In this document: positions 18,729 through 27,816 of the stretch, piece by piece
Layout: each line of letters begins with the position of its first letter
How positions within the stretch are numbered: the stretch's first letter is position 1
Origin: G963665085 sp963665085
GTDB taxonomy: Bacteria; Bacteroidota; Bacteroidia; Bacteroidales; JAAAOM01
Assembly (NCBI GenBank): GCA_963665085.2
Contig: CAXXXS010000001.1
Span: 1,054,001 to 1,118,000, forward strand
Direction of reading: 5' to 3'
DNA: 64,000 bases
Notes under the pieces: model-generated
The model's input: only the letters and a program-made list of their open reading frames with translations
What the model was told of the DNA's origin: nothing
Databases searched by the model: none
Translations under genes and position numbers: made by a program

Positions 18729-19991
18729 CTAATTATTACAAATAAAATCGGTTGTTTTCATTGCACTTTCTATCGCTTTATCCATGTTATAGTACTCCCA
18801 TTCAGCAAAACGTCCAACAAGATAGAAATTGATTGGTTCCAGGTTATTTTTTAAAGCAGCTATTTTTTCACGATCTCCTTTATTTTGGATTACATAAGAG
18901 TTAGGCTCATAATTCATATCCAAAATCTCCAAATTTCCAGGTAATTTATTAATCTCTCTTTCCATCTGCTCAAACGTAACATTTCCTGAAAATTCAACCG
19001 AACAAGTTTTACGACCTTTTGATGGATTGTTATTCTTACTAAAATTACCTGTATAAATTATTCTATGGGCATTTGTATTTTTATCAGGTAAATAAAGCCA
19101 GGATAAATCCGTGTCATCCGTCTGACAAAATAAATTACTTGTTCCATTGGATCTTAAACCCTCAACATTTTTTGTAAGTTGATTTACCTGGTTAGGTAAA
19201 TCTCTTACTACTTTATTTAATTTTCTAACATCTCCTGTATAAATTACTTTATCAAATATTTCATCTCCATTAATTCTCCATCCCGATCCTAAAAAAGTAA
19301 TCTCTGAGACTTCATAATCATTCACTATTTTGAGATCTTTACCTAACCTATCAACTATAAATTGAGAGCCAAAATTTACAGGATAAAAAAATGAACTATG
19401 AACCATATTTTTTTCTTCTTCCCTTATAATATTGGAAGTAAAAACCTGCAAAAAATCCGGCATGGGTAATTTACCTTCCAACCATTCAAGAGCAACGTTT
19501 GACAAATCTGTTTTCCAGATTTTTGCATTATAAGGTTTAAAATATAAGTCGTACAAAGTTTGTCCAAAATTTCCCTTCAGAAAATCTTCAAATGATGCAT
19601 ATGTAAAAGGTTCCTTATATCCAGTTTTATTCAACTCAAGTAATTCTGAAATTATTTTTGAAATAACTCCACCCTCGAGTTGATAGATGTGATTTTCAAT
19701 TGGGTATCCAATATATTTATTATCCATAAATATTTTTGCATTACGCTTTGCCTGCAAAAATTCTTTATCCTTATCAAACCACTGCCAAAACCAATTTAAA
19801 ACCTCTTTGTTTTTTGTATTAAATACATGACCTCCCACACGATGAAACACTCCACCATTAATAACATCACAACGGATAAGTCCTCCCGGTTTTTCTCCTT
19901 TTTCGAAAACTGTAACCTTATACCCTTTTTGTTGTAATAATTTTGCTGATGAAAGACCTGATATTCCTGCACCTATAACTGCTATGTTCAT
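18729..19991 (-). CDS. UDP-galactopyranose-mutase-like FAD protein
   Basis: FAD-dependent enzyme of the UGM/amine-oxidase fold; the likely reaction is interconversion of UDP-galactopyranose and UDP-galactofuranose, or a closely related sugar. The dinucleotide loop GAGISGLSSAK is at residues 7-17 and the acidic ribose contact is in VFEKGEKPGG. The substrate/flavin segment FHRVGGHVFNT resembles the GGH/GPH motif of UGM. YFKPYNAKIWKTDLS and VGRFAEWEYYNMDKAIESAM recall the eukaryotic-type UGM branch more than E. coli Glf. The start overlaps the end of the upstream glycosyltransferase gene by 4 bases, so the two are coupled. A protoporphyrinogen-oxidase-like role is less likely in this setting. 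Confidence 0.75.
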   Translation of the reverse strand: MNIAVIGAGISGLSSAKLLQQKGYKVTVFEKGEKPGGLIRCDVINGGVFHRVGGHVFNTKNKEVLNWFWQWFDKDKEFLQAKRNAKIFMDNKYIGYPIENHIYQLEGGVISKIISELLELNKTGYKEPFTYASFEDFLKGNFGQTLYDLYFKPYNAKIWKTDLSNVALEWLEGKLPMPDFLQVFTSNIIREEEKNMVHSSFFYPVNFGSQFIVDRLGKDLKIVNDYEVSEITFLGSGWRINGDEIFDKVIYTGDVRKLNKVVRDLPNQVNQLTKNVEGLRSNGTSNLFCQTDDTDLSWLYLPDKNTNAHRIIYTGNFSKNNNPSKGRKTCSVEFSGNVTFEQMEREINKLPGNLEILDMNYEPNSYVIQNKGDREKIAALKNNLEPINFYLVGRFAEWEYYNMDKAIESAMKTTDFICNN

Positions 19992-21094
19992 GCTTCAGCA
20001 ATTTTTTTCGCCCAAATTTCACATGTATAATCTATTATTATTTCTTGTGAAGATTGTCCCATTTGACTTAATTTCTCTTCGGATATTTCTCCAAGAATAT
20101 TTAAAACATTAATTAATTGAGCTTCATTCTCAGATTCAAAAATCCAACTATTGGTTTCTTTACATAATTCTGGAACTGCACCTACGGCATCAGACACAAT
20201 AACAGGCAGTCCAGCTGACATGGCTTCATTCACGACCAAACCCCATGGTTCAAAATTACTGGGTAAGACAAAACATGATGCTTGTTGGTAAAAACCCGGT
20301 AATTCTTTATAAGATACCCATTCATGCAAAAAAATATGATTTTGCATGTTTAAAATTTCAATTTGTTTTACAAGTTGATCCTTGAGGGGACCTCCTCCTA
20401 TAATCATTAAGCCATACCCTACTTTTAGCAGGTTAGATTTTGCAAATGCATCAATTAATATCTCAAGATTTTTCTCTGGAGCAAAGCGGGCAATACAAAG
20501 AAGTGTTTTTGAAGGATTATTGAAAAATGGTGATTTAATAAGCTGAGATGACGGTATTAAATTATCTGTTTTGGAGAAATGTTCATTATCTACAACAGAG
20601 TATCCGGTTAAAATTGATTTAGCATCATAGTTTAAGTTTTGAATAAAATGTTGCTTTGCTCGTTCTCCTGATACAAATACAAAATTAGTTGTCACTCTAA
20701 CAAAAAGACCTTTTACCCTATCAAAAACTTTTATTTTATTGGGATACCAACTCTCTGCAAACATGATTATTTTTTTGCTGTGTATCCATGACCAAAGAAG
20801 AATTAAAACATAAATCAATCTCCCATAACCAGGAATACAGAAAGTATTTATATCATTTTTCTTCACAAATTGAATAAATCTCTTTAACTGACCATAAACA
20901 GATTTCTGTTGAACATCATTACCAGAGAGGCAAACATAATTTTGTTGATTATTGGTATTTTCCCATTTATATAAATTATCAGCAAATAATAAATCTGCCC
21001 CAAATACATTTTCATTTCCCAAAAGTTGTTGTAAAGCTTTCCAACGTGCACGGTGATAATCACCCATTCTATCCCAAAGCAACAGTACTTTCAT
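19988..21094 (-). CDS. glycosyltransferase, GT4 family
   Basis: Cytoplasmic GT-B glycosyltransferase of 368 residues. The N-lobe begins MKVLLLWDRMGDYHRARW. The C-lobe begins LLCIARFAPEKNLEILIDAF near 200, and the donor-binding motif PSNFEPWGLVVNEAMSAGLP lies near 285. The gene starts inside the last codons of the upstream polymerase gene (26-base overlap) and its end overlaps the UGM-like gene by 4 bases, a tight three-gene run that points to use of the same sugar unit. The exact linkage is unknown. Confidence 0.88.
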   Translation of the reverse strand: MKVLLLWDRMGDYHRARWKALQQLLGNENVFGADLLFADNLYKWENTNNQQNYVCLSGNDVQQKSVYGQLKRFIQFVKKNDINTFCIPGYGRLIYVLILLWSWIHSKKIIMFAESWYPNKIKVFDRVKGLFVRVTTNFVFVSGERAKQHFIQNLNYDAKSILTGYSVVDNEHFSKTDNLIPSSQLIKSPFFNNPSKTLLCIARFAPEKNLEILIDAFAKSNLLKVGYGLMIIGGGPLKDQLVKQIEILNMQNHIFLHEWVSYKELPGFYQQASCFVLPSNFEPWGLVVNEAMSAGLPVIVSDAVGAVPELCKETNSWIFESENEAQLINVLNILGEISEEKLSQMGQSSQEIIIDYTCEIWAKKIAEA

Positions 21095-22388
21095 TCATTT
21101 CTTGTTTAGATTTCACGGGTATTGTCTTTAAAAATCTATTGTATTGCCATAAAATAATAAATACTGGCCAATAAGTCATCCCCAACCAGGCATAAATACC
21201 TGGTAAATCCCCTCCCCGAAGTAACGGTATTGCCCATCCAATAATAACTGCACGAAGTATCCATCGCATATCCGAGTTGTACCGTTCTGAATATTTAAAA
21301 GCCCATACAAATAACATTGCATACAAAAAGCTAAAAATAACAATACCAGCTACTCCTCCTTCACCATAAAATGATCCATATAAGGTTTGAGATATTCCTA
21401 CTGTTCCGGAATTCTCATAATCATTTAAACCTAATTTATTCGCATATCCTCCAACAGGTTTTCCAACCCACAACCTCCTGGGTATGGGCCTGTATAAAAT
21501 TTCCAGATGTTCACCTCCTTTATGATAATCAAGATATTCCGGATAAACATCCAATACCATCATAAAACCGTCTAACATATTCTGGTCTGTTGCACCGGAC
21601 ATCCTGTCCCAGGCTGCAGTTACCTTCTCATTAAATGTAAGCCTTTGTATATTTACTTGTCTTTCAACACCTGCAAGAGAAAAAACTGTTAACACTATTA
21701 CCCCCCCTATGGCAAAATATTTAAGTTTTTGAATGGATGTTCTGTCCTGTAAATAAATTATGCCTAATCCAATTGACCAGGATAAAAATCGAAAACGCAT
21801 GGATGTAGTATAAGACAATGATGCTGAATAAACAATCAGCCCCAATATCACCAATTTAAGAACTGAATTTTGAGTAAACTTTGTTCGAAGGAATAAAACA
21901 AACATCAGCAATATCATTCCGCCTAGAGCCATGCTGAACAATACAAAATAACTATTTCCATAAGAAACAGCACCCCTAATCATTCCCCTGAACCAACTAT
22001 TAATAATTAAAAACAAAACAAAAAGAGTAATTATAAAAAACGATTTACTCTTAAGAAATGCAGTAAATAATTCAGAATTATCGATTGATGGTTGGGAAGG
22101 ATGTTTATGCCTTCTAAACAAAACATAAAACAAATAAAACAACAATGTTCCCAAAAAAAAATAACCCAACGCTAACTCAGCTTTATAGGGTGTCATCACA
22201 AAAATATCAAAACGATAGGCTACGTTTACATAATCAGCCCTTCCTGATTGTAGTGCATTGTACCTGAATAAACCTGTAAAATAAAAAAAGGCAATGATAA
22301 GTCCGGGGAATTCATCGTTACGCCGTATATAATAAAAAATGGCGTGTGCCATTAACAAATAAGATACTATTTTTATTATTTCAATCAT
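21069..22388 (-). CDS. Wzy/O-antigen-ligase-like membrane polymerase
   Basis: Polytopic inner-membrane protein of 439 residues with about ten to eleven hydrophobic helices (for example LALGYFFLGTLLFYLFYVLF, FFIITLFVLFLIINSWF, ILLMFVLFL, VIVLTVFSLAGV). A large hydrophilic loop with RPIPRRLWVGKPVGGYANKL lies near residues 285-320. That topology, with an arginine-rich loop, is typical of oligosaccharide repeat-unit polymerases and ligases. I favour Wzy-type polymerase because of the neighbouring glycosyltransferases and Wza/Wzc genes, but ligase is possible. It is the upstream member of the run with the two genes below it. Confidence 0.75.
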   Translation of the reverse strand: MIEIIKIVSYLLMAHAIFYYIRRNDEFPGLIIAFFYFTGLFRYNALQSGRADYVNVAYRFDIFVMTPYKAELALGYFFLGTLLFYLFYVLFRRHKHPSQPSIDNSELFTAFLKSKSFFIITLFVLFLIINSWFRGMIRGAVSYGNSYFVLFSMALGGMILLMFVLFLRTKFTQNSVLKLVILGLIVYSASLSYTTSMRFRFLSWSIGLGIIYLQDRTSIQKLKYFAIGGVIVLTVFSLAGVERQVNIQRLTFNEKVTAAWDRMSGATDQNMLDGFMMVLDVYPEYLDYHKGGEHLEILYRPIPRRLWVGKPVGGYANKLGLNDYENSGTVGISQTLYGSFYGEGGVAGIVIFSFLYAMLFVWAFKYSERYNSDMRWILRAVIIGWAIPLLRGGDLPGIYAWLGMTYWPVFIILWQYNRFLKTIPVKSKQEMNESTVALG

Positions 22389-22399
22389 TGTTCAAGAGG

Positions 22400-22407
22400 C
22401 AAATATA
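22400..22407 (-). promoter_or_regulatory. candidate -7 element before the polymerase gene
   Basis: Minus-strand TATATTTG matches TAnnTTTG. It stands only 12 bases before the ATG, so a transcript would have a very short leader. No -33 box seen. Confidence 0.25.
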
Positions 22408-22588
22408 GTTGGGAATTTGAATTTTAATCCACTAATTACACGGATTAACACGAATTGTGGATGTTATTTTAACTTTTTCCCTATGATGGTTGATCCCTAA
22501 TTCCTTCTGATAGGGGGTACATGTCAGGGATCAATAGAAATAGTTGTGAAGAAATATGAATTTTTAATTTTAGTGTATTTTTATCGAT

Positions 22589-22616
22589 TTCCGCGTAGCG
22601 GATAAATATTGGTAGA
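22589..22616 (+). repeat. left inverted repeat of the transposase element
   Basis: 28 bp, perfect reverse complement of 23206-23233; its core CCGCGTAGCGG folds back on itself. Confidence 0.9.
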
Positions 22617-22683
22617 AAAATATGACGATAATACTAATTCAACCCAGTATGGGTTGCACGAAACAATAACAAATTAAACAAAT

Positions 22684-23148
22684 ATGAAACCAGGTACATT
22701 TACTCAGATTTATATTCAATTTGTATTCTCTCCAAAAAGTAGGGAATATTTAATCAAGAGAGAAATAAAAACAGTTATTTATAAATATATTAATTCAACT
22801 ATACAAAAGCTTGGTCATAAAGTATTAAATATTAATGGTATGCCAGACCACATACACATCCTGATTGGCCTTAATCCAAAACAATCAATCTCAGATTTAG
22901 TAAGGGAAACAAAAAGAAGCTCATCCCTTTTTATAAATGGGAAAAAATGGTTCCCTGGAAAATTTCAATGGCAAGAGGGATATGGGGGATTTTCATATGG
23001 TAAATCGCAGTTAAAAGATGTCCATGCTTATATTAACAACCAAGAGTTCCATCACAAAAAAAGATCATTTAGGGAAGAGTATATATCATTTCTTGAAAAA
23101 TTTGAGATTGAATATGATAAACGGTTTCTATTTGATTTTTTTGATTAA
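22684..23148 (+). CDS. tnpA: IS200/IS605-type (RAYT-like) transposase TnpA
   Basis: Single-strand DNA transposase with one catalytic tyrosine. The 154-residue protein has the metal-binding HUH motif as H-I-H in MPDHIHILIGL near residue 58. The probable nucleophile is the Tyr of VHAYINNQEFHHKK near residue 120, so both halves of the active site look intact. It is the only plus-strand gene inside the 40-kb minus-strand locus and sits between the polymerase and a glycosyltransferase gene. The surrounding inverted repeats and hairpins support a REP-associated type. No TnpB gene is present. ATG start. Confidence 0.9.
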   Translation: MKPGTFTQIYIQFVFSPKSREYLIKREIKTVIYKYINSTIQKLGHKVLNINGMPDHIHILIGLNPKQSISDLVRETKRSSSLFINGKKWFPGKFQWQEGYGGFSYGKSQLKDVHAYINNQEFHHKKRSFREEYISFLEKFEIEYDKRFLFDFFD

Positions 23149-23205
23149 AAAAAACCGAAATTTGTGCAACCACTTACGTGGTTGTAAAAACAGATAGAAT
23201 TTTCA

Positions 23206-23233
23206 TCTACCAATATTTATCCGCTACGCGGAA
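23206..23233 (-). repeat. right inverted repeat of the transposase element
   Basis: 28 bp, perfect reverse complement of 22589-22616; its core CCGCTACGCGG is self-complementary around TAC. Confidence 0.9.
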
Positions 23234-23358
23234 TTTAGAAATACTCAAAATCACTATATAACCTGAACAATTATATTTCAGATTTCATCCTGATTGTTCT
23301 CAGCAAAGAAAAATATATTATTATTTTAAAGTCCATTACTTTTCTGACTAATCCCTTG

Positions 23359-24735
23359 TCAGGATTTCAATAAATTTTGTTCAATAATATTTTTTAGACG
23401 GTTTTGGTATTCTGCCCAGGTAAATTTTAAGACACTCTCACGAGCATAAACAGACATTTTATTATATTCTTCCTCAGAAAGATTAATCATCTTTCCTATT
23501 GATTTTTTTATTGAATTGATGTCTCTTATAGGAATAAGATATCCATTTTTACCTTCTTCAATGACATCGGGTCCCATAGTATGGGAAGTTGCTATTACGG
23601 GCAGTCCGGCAGCCATTGCTTCAACAATTACCAATCCAAATCCTTCAAAAATACTGGGAAGGATTAAAGCATCATATTCTTTATATAAACTAAACATTTC
23701 GTATTGTGAAACAGGTGGATGATAGACAAAATGATTTTTATATTTTTGAAACGCTTCTCCACTCCCTTGAATTCCGCCAATAATATGTAATTCAACTTCT
23801 GCTTTTTTAAAAAATTTTATTGCTTCCAACAAATAAAAGATACCCTTGCGCTGGGTTACAGTGCCGCAATAGAGAAGCCTAATGGGACGATTTTTGAATG
23901 TTGATTGATGATTTTCGATTTTTGATTTTAGGGAGGAAGAGGAGGTATTTGATTGTGTTTGTAAATGTTCTTTGGGAGTGATATAGTCCAAATCGAAACC
24001 TAGAGGAAGCTTTATAATTTTTTCTTTTGATATTTTATCGTCAAGCAATGTTTGAGTTGTAAAATCTGATGCAGAAATAATCATGTGTGCAATATGAGGC
24101 TCTTCTTTTAGCCTTTTCTCATAAAAAGAGGGGAAAACCAAATTATCAATGCTATCGGCCCAATGAGGTAAAAGTCTCTGTTCTTCTCCTAAAATTTTTT
24201 GAGCAGCTGTTACATGGGCAGTTGCCAACTCGGTGATTGAAGAAATGCCCAGTTCGTTTGCTCTTAATAAGGAGGAATGGCAGGAGCCTTGGAAACCCCA
24301 AAAAAAATTTTTATTGATGAATGATGAATGATTAATTGAGGGGAAAAAAGGAGGTATAGTTTTGATTTTCGATTTTCGATTTTCGATTTTCGATTTATTT
24401 GGAGAAAACCAAGTATTTAAGTTTTTAGCTACGTAGTAATCGAAGTTTATGTCGCGTTGGTAAACAGCACGCTGGGTTTTGGGACTTTTGCCTGTTAATT
24501 GTCTAAAAATAATTTCCGGAAGTTCAAAGCGCCAATTGGAATCAACCTTTTTGCCAGAAAGACCTTCAATAAATCTTCTGGAAAAATATTGGTTGCCGGT
24601 ATTGGTTACCCATCTTTGGAGCCTTGGTGAACGGATATAACTACTGGTAACAAATTTTTTAAGATAACTTAAATTAAATAAAGCTTTGGCTACGTGATAG
24701 CTATGTTGTTTTCCGGAATGGGAAAGAAGAATCAT
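23359..24735 (-). CDS. glycosyltransferase, GT4 family, with heptamer-repeat insertions
   Basis: GT-B glycosyltransferase of 458 residues, some 60-80 longer than its neighbours. The catalytic C-lobe is normal: LLYCGTVTQRKGIFYLLEAI near 290 and PSIFEGFGLVIVEAMAAGLP near 375. The extra length falls in two lysine/serine/asparagine-rich patches, KSKIENRKSKIK near residue 115 and LKSKIENHQSTFK near 275. Both are encoded by tandem 7-bp units (24364-24396 and 23903-23930) of a type also found between genes here. A change in unit number that is not a multiple of three would shift the frame. Otherwise an ordinary sugar transferase with unknown donor. Confidence 0.85.
   Translation of the reverse strand: MILLSHSGKQHSYHVAKALFNLSYLKKFVTSSYIRSPRLQRWVTNTGNQYFSRRFIEGLSGKKVDSNWRFELPEIIFRQLTGKSPKTQRAVYQRDINFDYYVAKNLNTWFSPNKSKIENRKSKIKTIPPFFPSINHSSFINKNFFWGFQGSCHSSLLRANELGISSITELATAHVTAAQKILGEEQRLLPHWADSIDNLVFPSFYEKRLKEEPHIAHMIISASDFTTQTLLDDKISKEKIIKLPLGFDLDYITPKEHLQTQSNTSSSSLKSKIENHQSTFKNRPIRLLYCGTVTQRKGIFYLLEAIKFFKKAEVELHIIGGIQGSGEAFQKYKNHFVYHPPVSQYEMFSLYKEYDALILPSIFEGFGLVIVEAMAAGLPVIATSHTMGPDVIEEGKNGYLIPIRDINSIKKSIGKMINLSEEEYNKMSVYARESVLKFTWAEYQNRLKNIIEQNLLKS
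23903..23930 (+). repeat. heptamer tandem repeat inside a glycosyltransferase gene
   Basis: Four 7-bp units of the form GATTTTC (GATTGAT, GATTTTC, GATTTTT, GATTTTA). On the coding strand they give the peptide around LKSKIENHQ. Confidence 0.8.
24364..24396 (+). repeat. heptamer tandem repeat inside a glycosyltransferase gene
   Basis: GATTTTC four times plus GATTT, 33 bp, perfect. On the coding strand it reads as the peptide KSKIENRKSKIK. Confidence 0.9.
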
Positions 24736-25158
24736 TCTGGTTTTATATTTAAAATTTTATAAAAATAATACACCGTGAAAGACACAAAGTTTCGCGGAAA
24801 AATTTATTTCAGATATTCGATTCAATGGAGTTAAATTATGGGGTACCAACGCTGTCAGGAGCTACGCACGCTGACAGGTTTAAGTCGCACAGTATATCGA
24901 CATTGATAACGTCAATTATAAAATCGTTAACTAAACGATATTGATTGACAATTTATGAATTAAGATAAATTTGATTTCGAAAACCGAAAATTATCAATCT
25001 GAAATTTAACATACGATTTTGGCTCCTCATGGAGCTTGGTTTAATGGAATATTCTGTTTTTACAAATATTTCACAATGCTGTCGCTTGAATGAAAGCTGC
25101 AGATCAGCGGAATATAAAAAAATAGCACAAAATAAATTTCCCACATATCAGTGATAAG
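24736..25158. other. intergenic stretch with degenerate repeats
   Basis: No gene supported. At about 24770 a degraded ACCGTGAAAGACACAAAG motif appears. At 24853-24882 two GCTGTCAGG/GCTGACAGG-like units occur, similar to those at 60986. At about 24942-25012 lies a truncated copy of the 'TTCGAAAATCG' repeat present in full at 27661, 27943 and 29794. A 63-codon frame at 24953-25144 overlaps this repeat and is not credible. Confidence 0.6.
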
Positions 25159-26271
25159 TTATCGGTTTTTTAAACAAGCGAATGTTAATTCTACTTGTTG
25201 ATTCCAATCTGCGGCTTTATAATAGGCATCCCAATCAGTTATATGATTAGGTTGTACCAAAAATTCACGAAAGGCTTCTTTCAAGCTATCCACATCACCT
25301 GTTTTGCATAATCTGCCCAGATTAAATTCTTTAACTGTTTGTGTTAGCGCATTGGGATTATCGGATACTAAAACGGGTCTTTTATAAACAACAACCTGAT
25401 TAAGAATTCCACTTTGTGCGCTAAACGAGGCAGAATAATATAATATAATCCAATCAGATATTGAAATAACAACTGCCATTTCCTGATCCGTAAGAAATCG
25501 GTCTATAATTTTTAACTGATTATAACTACCACTATCCCTGGCTATTTGTATTAAGTCATTTATATCTACTGAACTATTCGAAGCACTACCGGCAATAATT
25601 AATCCTATTTCAGGAAAATCTGCCAGAACATTTAGAATTAATTTGTAATTTTTTTCATAACGAATGTTTCCGGGGACAGATACAATTATCTTAAAATTCT
25701 TTGTCCAATTTTCTAAATCAATTTTTAATTGTTTATCTAAAGGAAAAGACGGGTATAAGCCATGTATAACTTTAAGATATTTTGTCTTGCTATTATTATA
25801 ATAAGGTTTATTGGGTAGCAAACCATGATAATAAGCAATTTCTACAGTAGACATTATTTGTTTCATACAAAATACCGAGTACTTATACGAAGGTGGATAA
25901 TCGTCACGATTGGTATCATGCAAAAAAACCGAAAATAAATGTTTTCTTAAAAATAGCCTGTAAAAAATTGTCCATATCGGAGCACTGATTTGCTCAAAAT
26001 CATTCAATAATACAAATGATTTTGGCTGATTAATAAGATAATAAAATAAAATAAAGGGGTTTATAAAAGTTCGCCAAAGAAAATTTAGTTTTCCCTTTTT
26101 CTGATCATTTATTAATTTTTTTATTACTCCTGTATTGCAATAATCTGCTGTATTTGGCAACAATATTTTTGCTTCTTCGAATTTATTTGAATTTTGGTAG
26201 GCAACCAGAAGATGTTTGGAATACTCGTAACAACCTCCAAAAGAACTGGATTCATAAATGATGACGTTCAT
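25159..26271 (-). CDS. glycosyltransferase, GT-B type
   Basis: 370-residue protein with a GT4-like C-lobe: IIVSVPGNIRYEKNYKLILN near 200, then IIAGSASNSS, and near 280 SDWIILYYSASFSAQSGIL in place of the usual E-x7-E motif. The first conserved glutamate is therefore not evident. The N-lobe begins MNVIIYESSSFGGCYEYSKH. Function as a sugar transferase is inferred from fold and location; the changed donor motif lowers certainty about activity. Transcribed with the polysaccharide locus. Confidence 0.7.
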   Translation of the reverse strand: MNVIIYESSSFGGCYEYSKHLLVAYQNSNKFEEAKILLPNTADYCNTGVIKKLINDQKKGKLNFLWRTFINPFILFYYLINQPKSFVLLNDFEQISAPIWTIFYRLFLRKHLFSVFLHDTNRDDYPPSYKYSVFCMKQIMSTVEIAYYHGLLPNKPYYNNSKTKYLKVIHGLYPSFPLDKQLKIDLENWTKNFKIIVSVPGNIRYEKNYKLILNVLADFPEIGLIIAGSASNSSVDINDLIQIARDSGSYNQLKIIDRFLTDQEMAVVISISDWIILYYSASFSAQSGILNQVVVYKRPVLVSDNPNALTQTVKEFNLGRLCKTGDVDSLKEAFREFLVQPNHITDWDAYYKAADWNQQVELTFACLKNR

Positions 26272-26436
26272 TTTATGTTAAAAAATATAATAACGTTTGA
26301 AGAAGGGGAATAACGATATTGTTTTTCTGTCCTCTTTCTTGACAAAAAGGACAAACAACAAATTATCAATGTGTTATATATTAAGCAAATTCGACAAGAA
26401 CTTCCCAGGAGTATTCGATTATTCACATTCGAAAAA

Positions 26437-27507
26437 TTAAGTATCCAGAACTTTCCATAAATTTTGACGTCCTTCTTGTTTTTGCTTGTCTTTATTTCGT
26501 AATCCTTGTATATACCCTTTTATGTATTGGAACCTGCTTAGTTCTAATTGCCATAACGCATTCATGAAGACTTTTAAGTTATATTTTTTTGATTTGAGTG
26601 AACGCCAGTTTATAAAAGCATAGTAATAGGAACGAAGGCCGGGGAGGAAGAGAAGGGGGAGGAGGGGTGATAAGTGATAAGTGATAAGTGATAAGTGATA
26701 AGTGATAAGTTGAAAGAAAGGGAGAAAAAGAAAAATTATTATAATTGACAGGAAAAGGCAGTAGCGCAATCCTGTTTCGAAAAGGTTGCTCCAGAAATTA
26801 TGATAATTTATTCGGCTTTCTCCATCTCCTAGACCATAACGAAATGCTTCTTTTGCAAAAGCTTTATTTGTTTGATGTCGGTTCCAATATACATTTGGAT
26901 TTTTTACAAATAAATATTTAAACTCATCTTTTTTTACTAATTTCCAAAAAATGGTATCATCAGCAGCCAGGGTAAGCCACTCCGGATATCCGCCTACTTT
27001 TTCCCATACTTTTTTCTTATACGCTATTGAACGACTAGAGACTGAGAAATATTCGTCCATTATTACCGGATACCCTTTTTGTAGAATATAATCACTTTTT
27101 GCTGCCAGTGTATTTATCTTTTCTTCCTGTACTGAGAATGCTCCTCCAACAACATCTATTGATTTATCTTCAAAGGGCTCGATAACTGATTTAAGCCAAT
27201 CTTTATTAAACCTACATCCAAAATCTGTTGAGACAATAATATCATTTGATGCTTCTTTTATTGCCAGGTTTCGTCCCCTGGCGACATTGCAACCTTTTTC
27301 CTGTAATATTTTAACAGGGAAAGATTTTTGTTTTCCCCATTCCACAAGTTTTTCATATGTCCCATCTGTTGATCCGGCATCGGTTACTATAATTTCATTG
27401 GGTTGTAGGGTTTGGGCATCAAAATCAGCTAATGTATCATCAAGTCGTGAAAATTCGTTAAAGACGGTGGATACAAGGGTGAAAGAGGTATGATTATATT
27501 CTATCAT
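26437..27507 (-). CDS. glycosyltransferase, GT2 family, membrane-anchored, with heptamer repeat
   Basis: GT-A glycosyltransferase of 356 residues. The N-terminus gives STVFNEFSRLDDTLADF and TDAGSTDGTYEKL. A metal-site-like acidic motif lies in VSTDFGCRF near residue 95. The acceptor region has TLAADDTIFW near 180. A hydrophobic C-terminal segment (about 245-305) contains probable membrane helices. Between them is a 7-residue peptide repeat, LITYHLS twice, encoded by six perfect 7-bp units at 26668-26709, which reads in frame only because six units make 42 bp. The sugar specificity is unknown. Confidence 0.85.
   Translation of the reverse strand: MIEYNHTSFTLVSTVFNEFSRLDDTLADFDAQTLQPNEIIVTDAGSTDGTYEKLVEWGKQKSFPVKILQEKGCNVARGRNLAIKEASNDIIVSTDFGCRFNKDWLKSVIEPFEDKSIDVVGGAFSVQEEKINTLAAKSDYILQKGYPVIMDEYFSVSSRSIAYKKKVWEKVGGYPEWLTLAADDTIFWKLVKKDEFKYLFVKNPNVYWNRHQTNKAFAKEAFRYGLGDGESRINYHNFWSNLFETGLRYCLFLSIIIIFLFLPFFQLITYHLSLITYHLSPLLPLLFLPGLRSYYYAFINWRSLKSKKYNLKVFMNALWQLELSRFQYIKGYIQGLRNKDKQKQEGRQNLWKVLDT
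26668..26709 (+). repeat. heptamer tandem repeat inside a GT2 gene
   Basis: TGATAAG six times without a mismatch. On the coding strand it encodes LITYHLS twice in the membrane-anchored C-terminal part. Confidence 0.95.
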
Positions 27508-27583
27508 AAATGTTTATTGAAAAGCGGAATTTAATATGTTTATCCACGAATTTCACTAATTATCACTAATTTTTTTGAATATT

Positions 27584-27612
27584 GACCTCCTAAATCCTCC
27601 TCTGAGGAGGAC
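27584..27612 (+). repeat. hairpin repeat, copy 1
   Basis: Contains CTCCTAAATCCTCC followed by TCTGAGGAGGAC. TCCTCC pairs with GGAGGA. Identical unit at 27788-27816, diverged ones at 30427-30455 and 30682-30709. Confidence 0.8.
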
Positions 27613-27660
27613 AATTCGCCTACGTGACAAATTAGTATGATTGGAAGATATCTGTTTTTA

Positions 27661-27771
27661 TTTCAGAAGTCAGATTTTCGATTGACGATTTATGAATTAA
27701 GATGAATATATGTTAAATCTGATTTCGAAAATCGTAAATCATCAATCTGAAATTAATCTTATTTTTGAATA
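27661..27771 (+). repeat. TTCGAAAATCG-type palindromic repeat
   Basis: Roughly 110 bp opening with AGAAGTCAGATTTTCGATTG and closing with CATCAATCTGAAATTAATCT. The outer arms are imperfect inverted repeats. The same module begins both copies of the 302-bp repeat at 27943 and 29794. Confidence 0.8.
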
Positions 27772-27787
27772 AAAAAGTAGTAAAAAT

Positions 27788-27816
27788 GACCTCCTAAATC
27801 CTCCTCTGAGGAGGAC
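27788..27816 (+). repeat. hairpin repeat, copy 2
   Basis: Identical over 29 bases to 27584-27612, with stem TCCTCC/GGAGGA. Confidence 0.8.

Larger units (their letters stand above)
22589..23233 (+). mobile_element. REP-flanked IS200-type element
   Basis: A 28-bp perfect inverted repeat bounds the element: left arm 22589-22616, right arm 23206-23233. Each arm contains a small hairpin, CCGC-GTA-GCGG on the left and CCGC-TAC-GCGG on the right. Nested inside are two more hairpins, CAACCCA/TGGGTTG at 22640-22656 and CAACCAC/GTGGTTG at 23167-23184. A single HUH transposase gene fills the centre. The nested palindromes are the kind of substrate that Y1 transposases recognise, and the layout is like a RAYT with its REP pair. 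Confidence 0.85.

Noticed and set aside
21069..22388. Wzx flippase
   Set aside because: Topology and the arginine-rich large loop fit a polymerase or ligase; the length and helix pattern do not fit Wzx.
24953..25144. 63-codon minus-strand frame in the gap before the 25159 gene
   Set aside because: It covers a degraded copy of the intergenic TTCGAAAATCG repeat and has no family signature or signal peptide.
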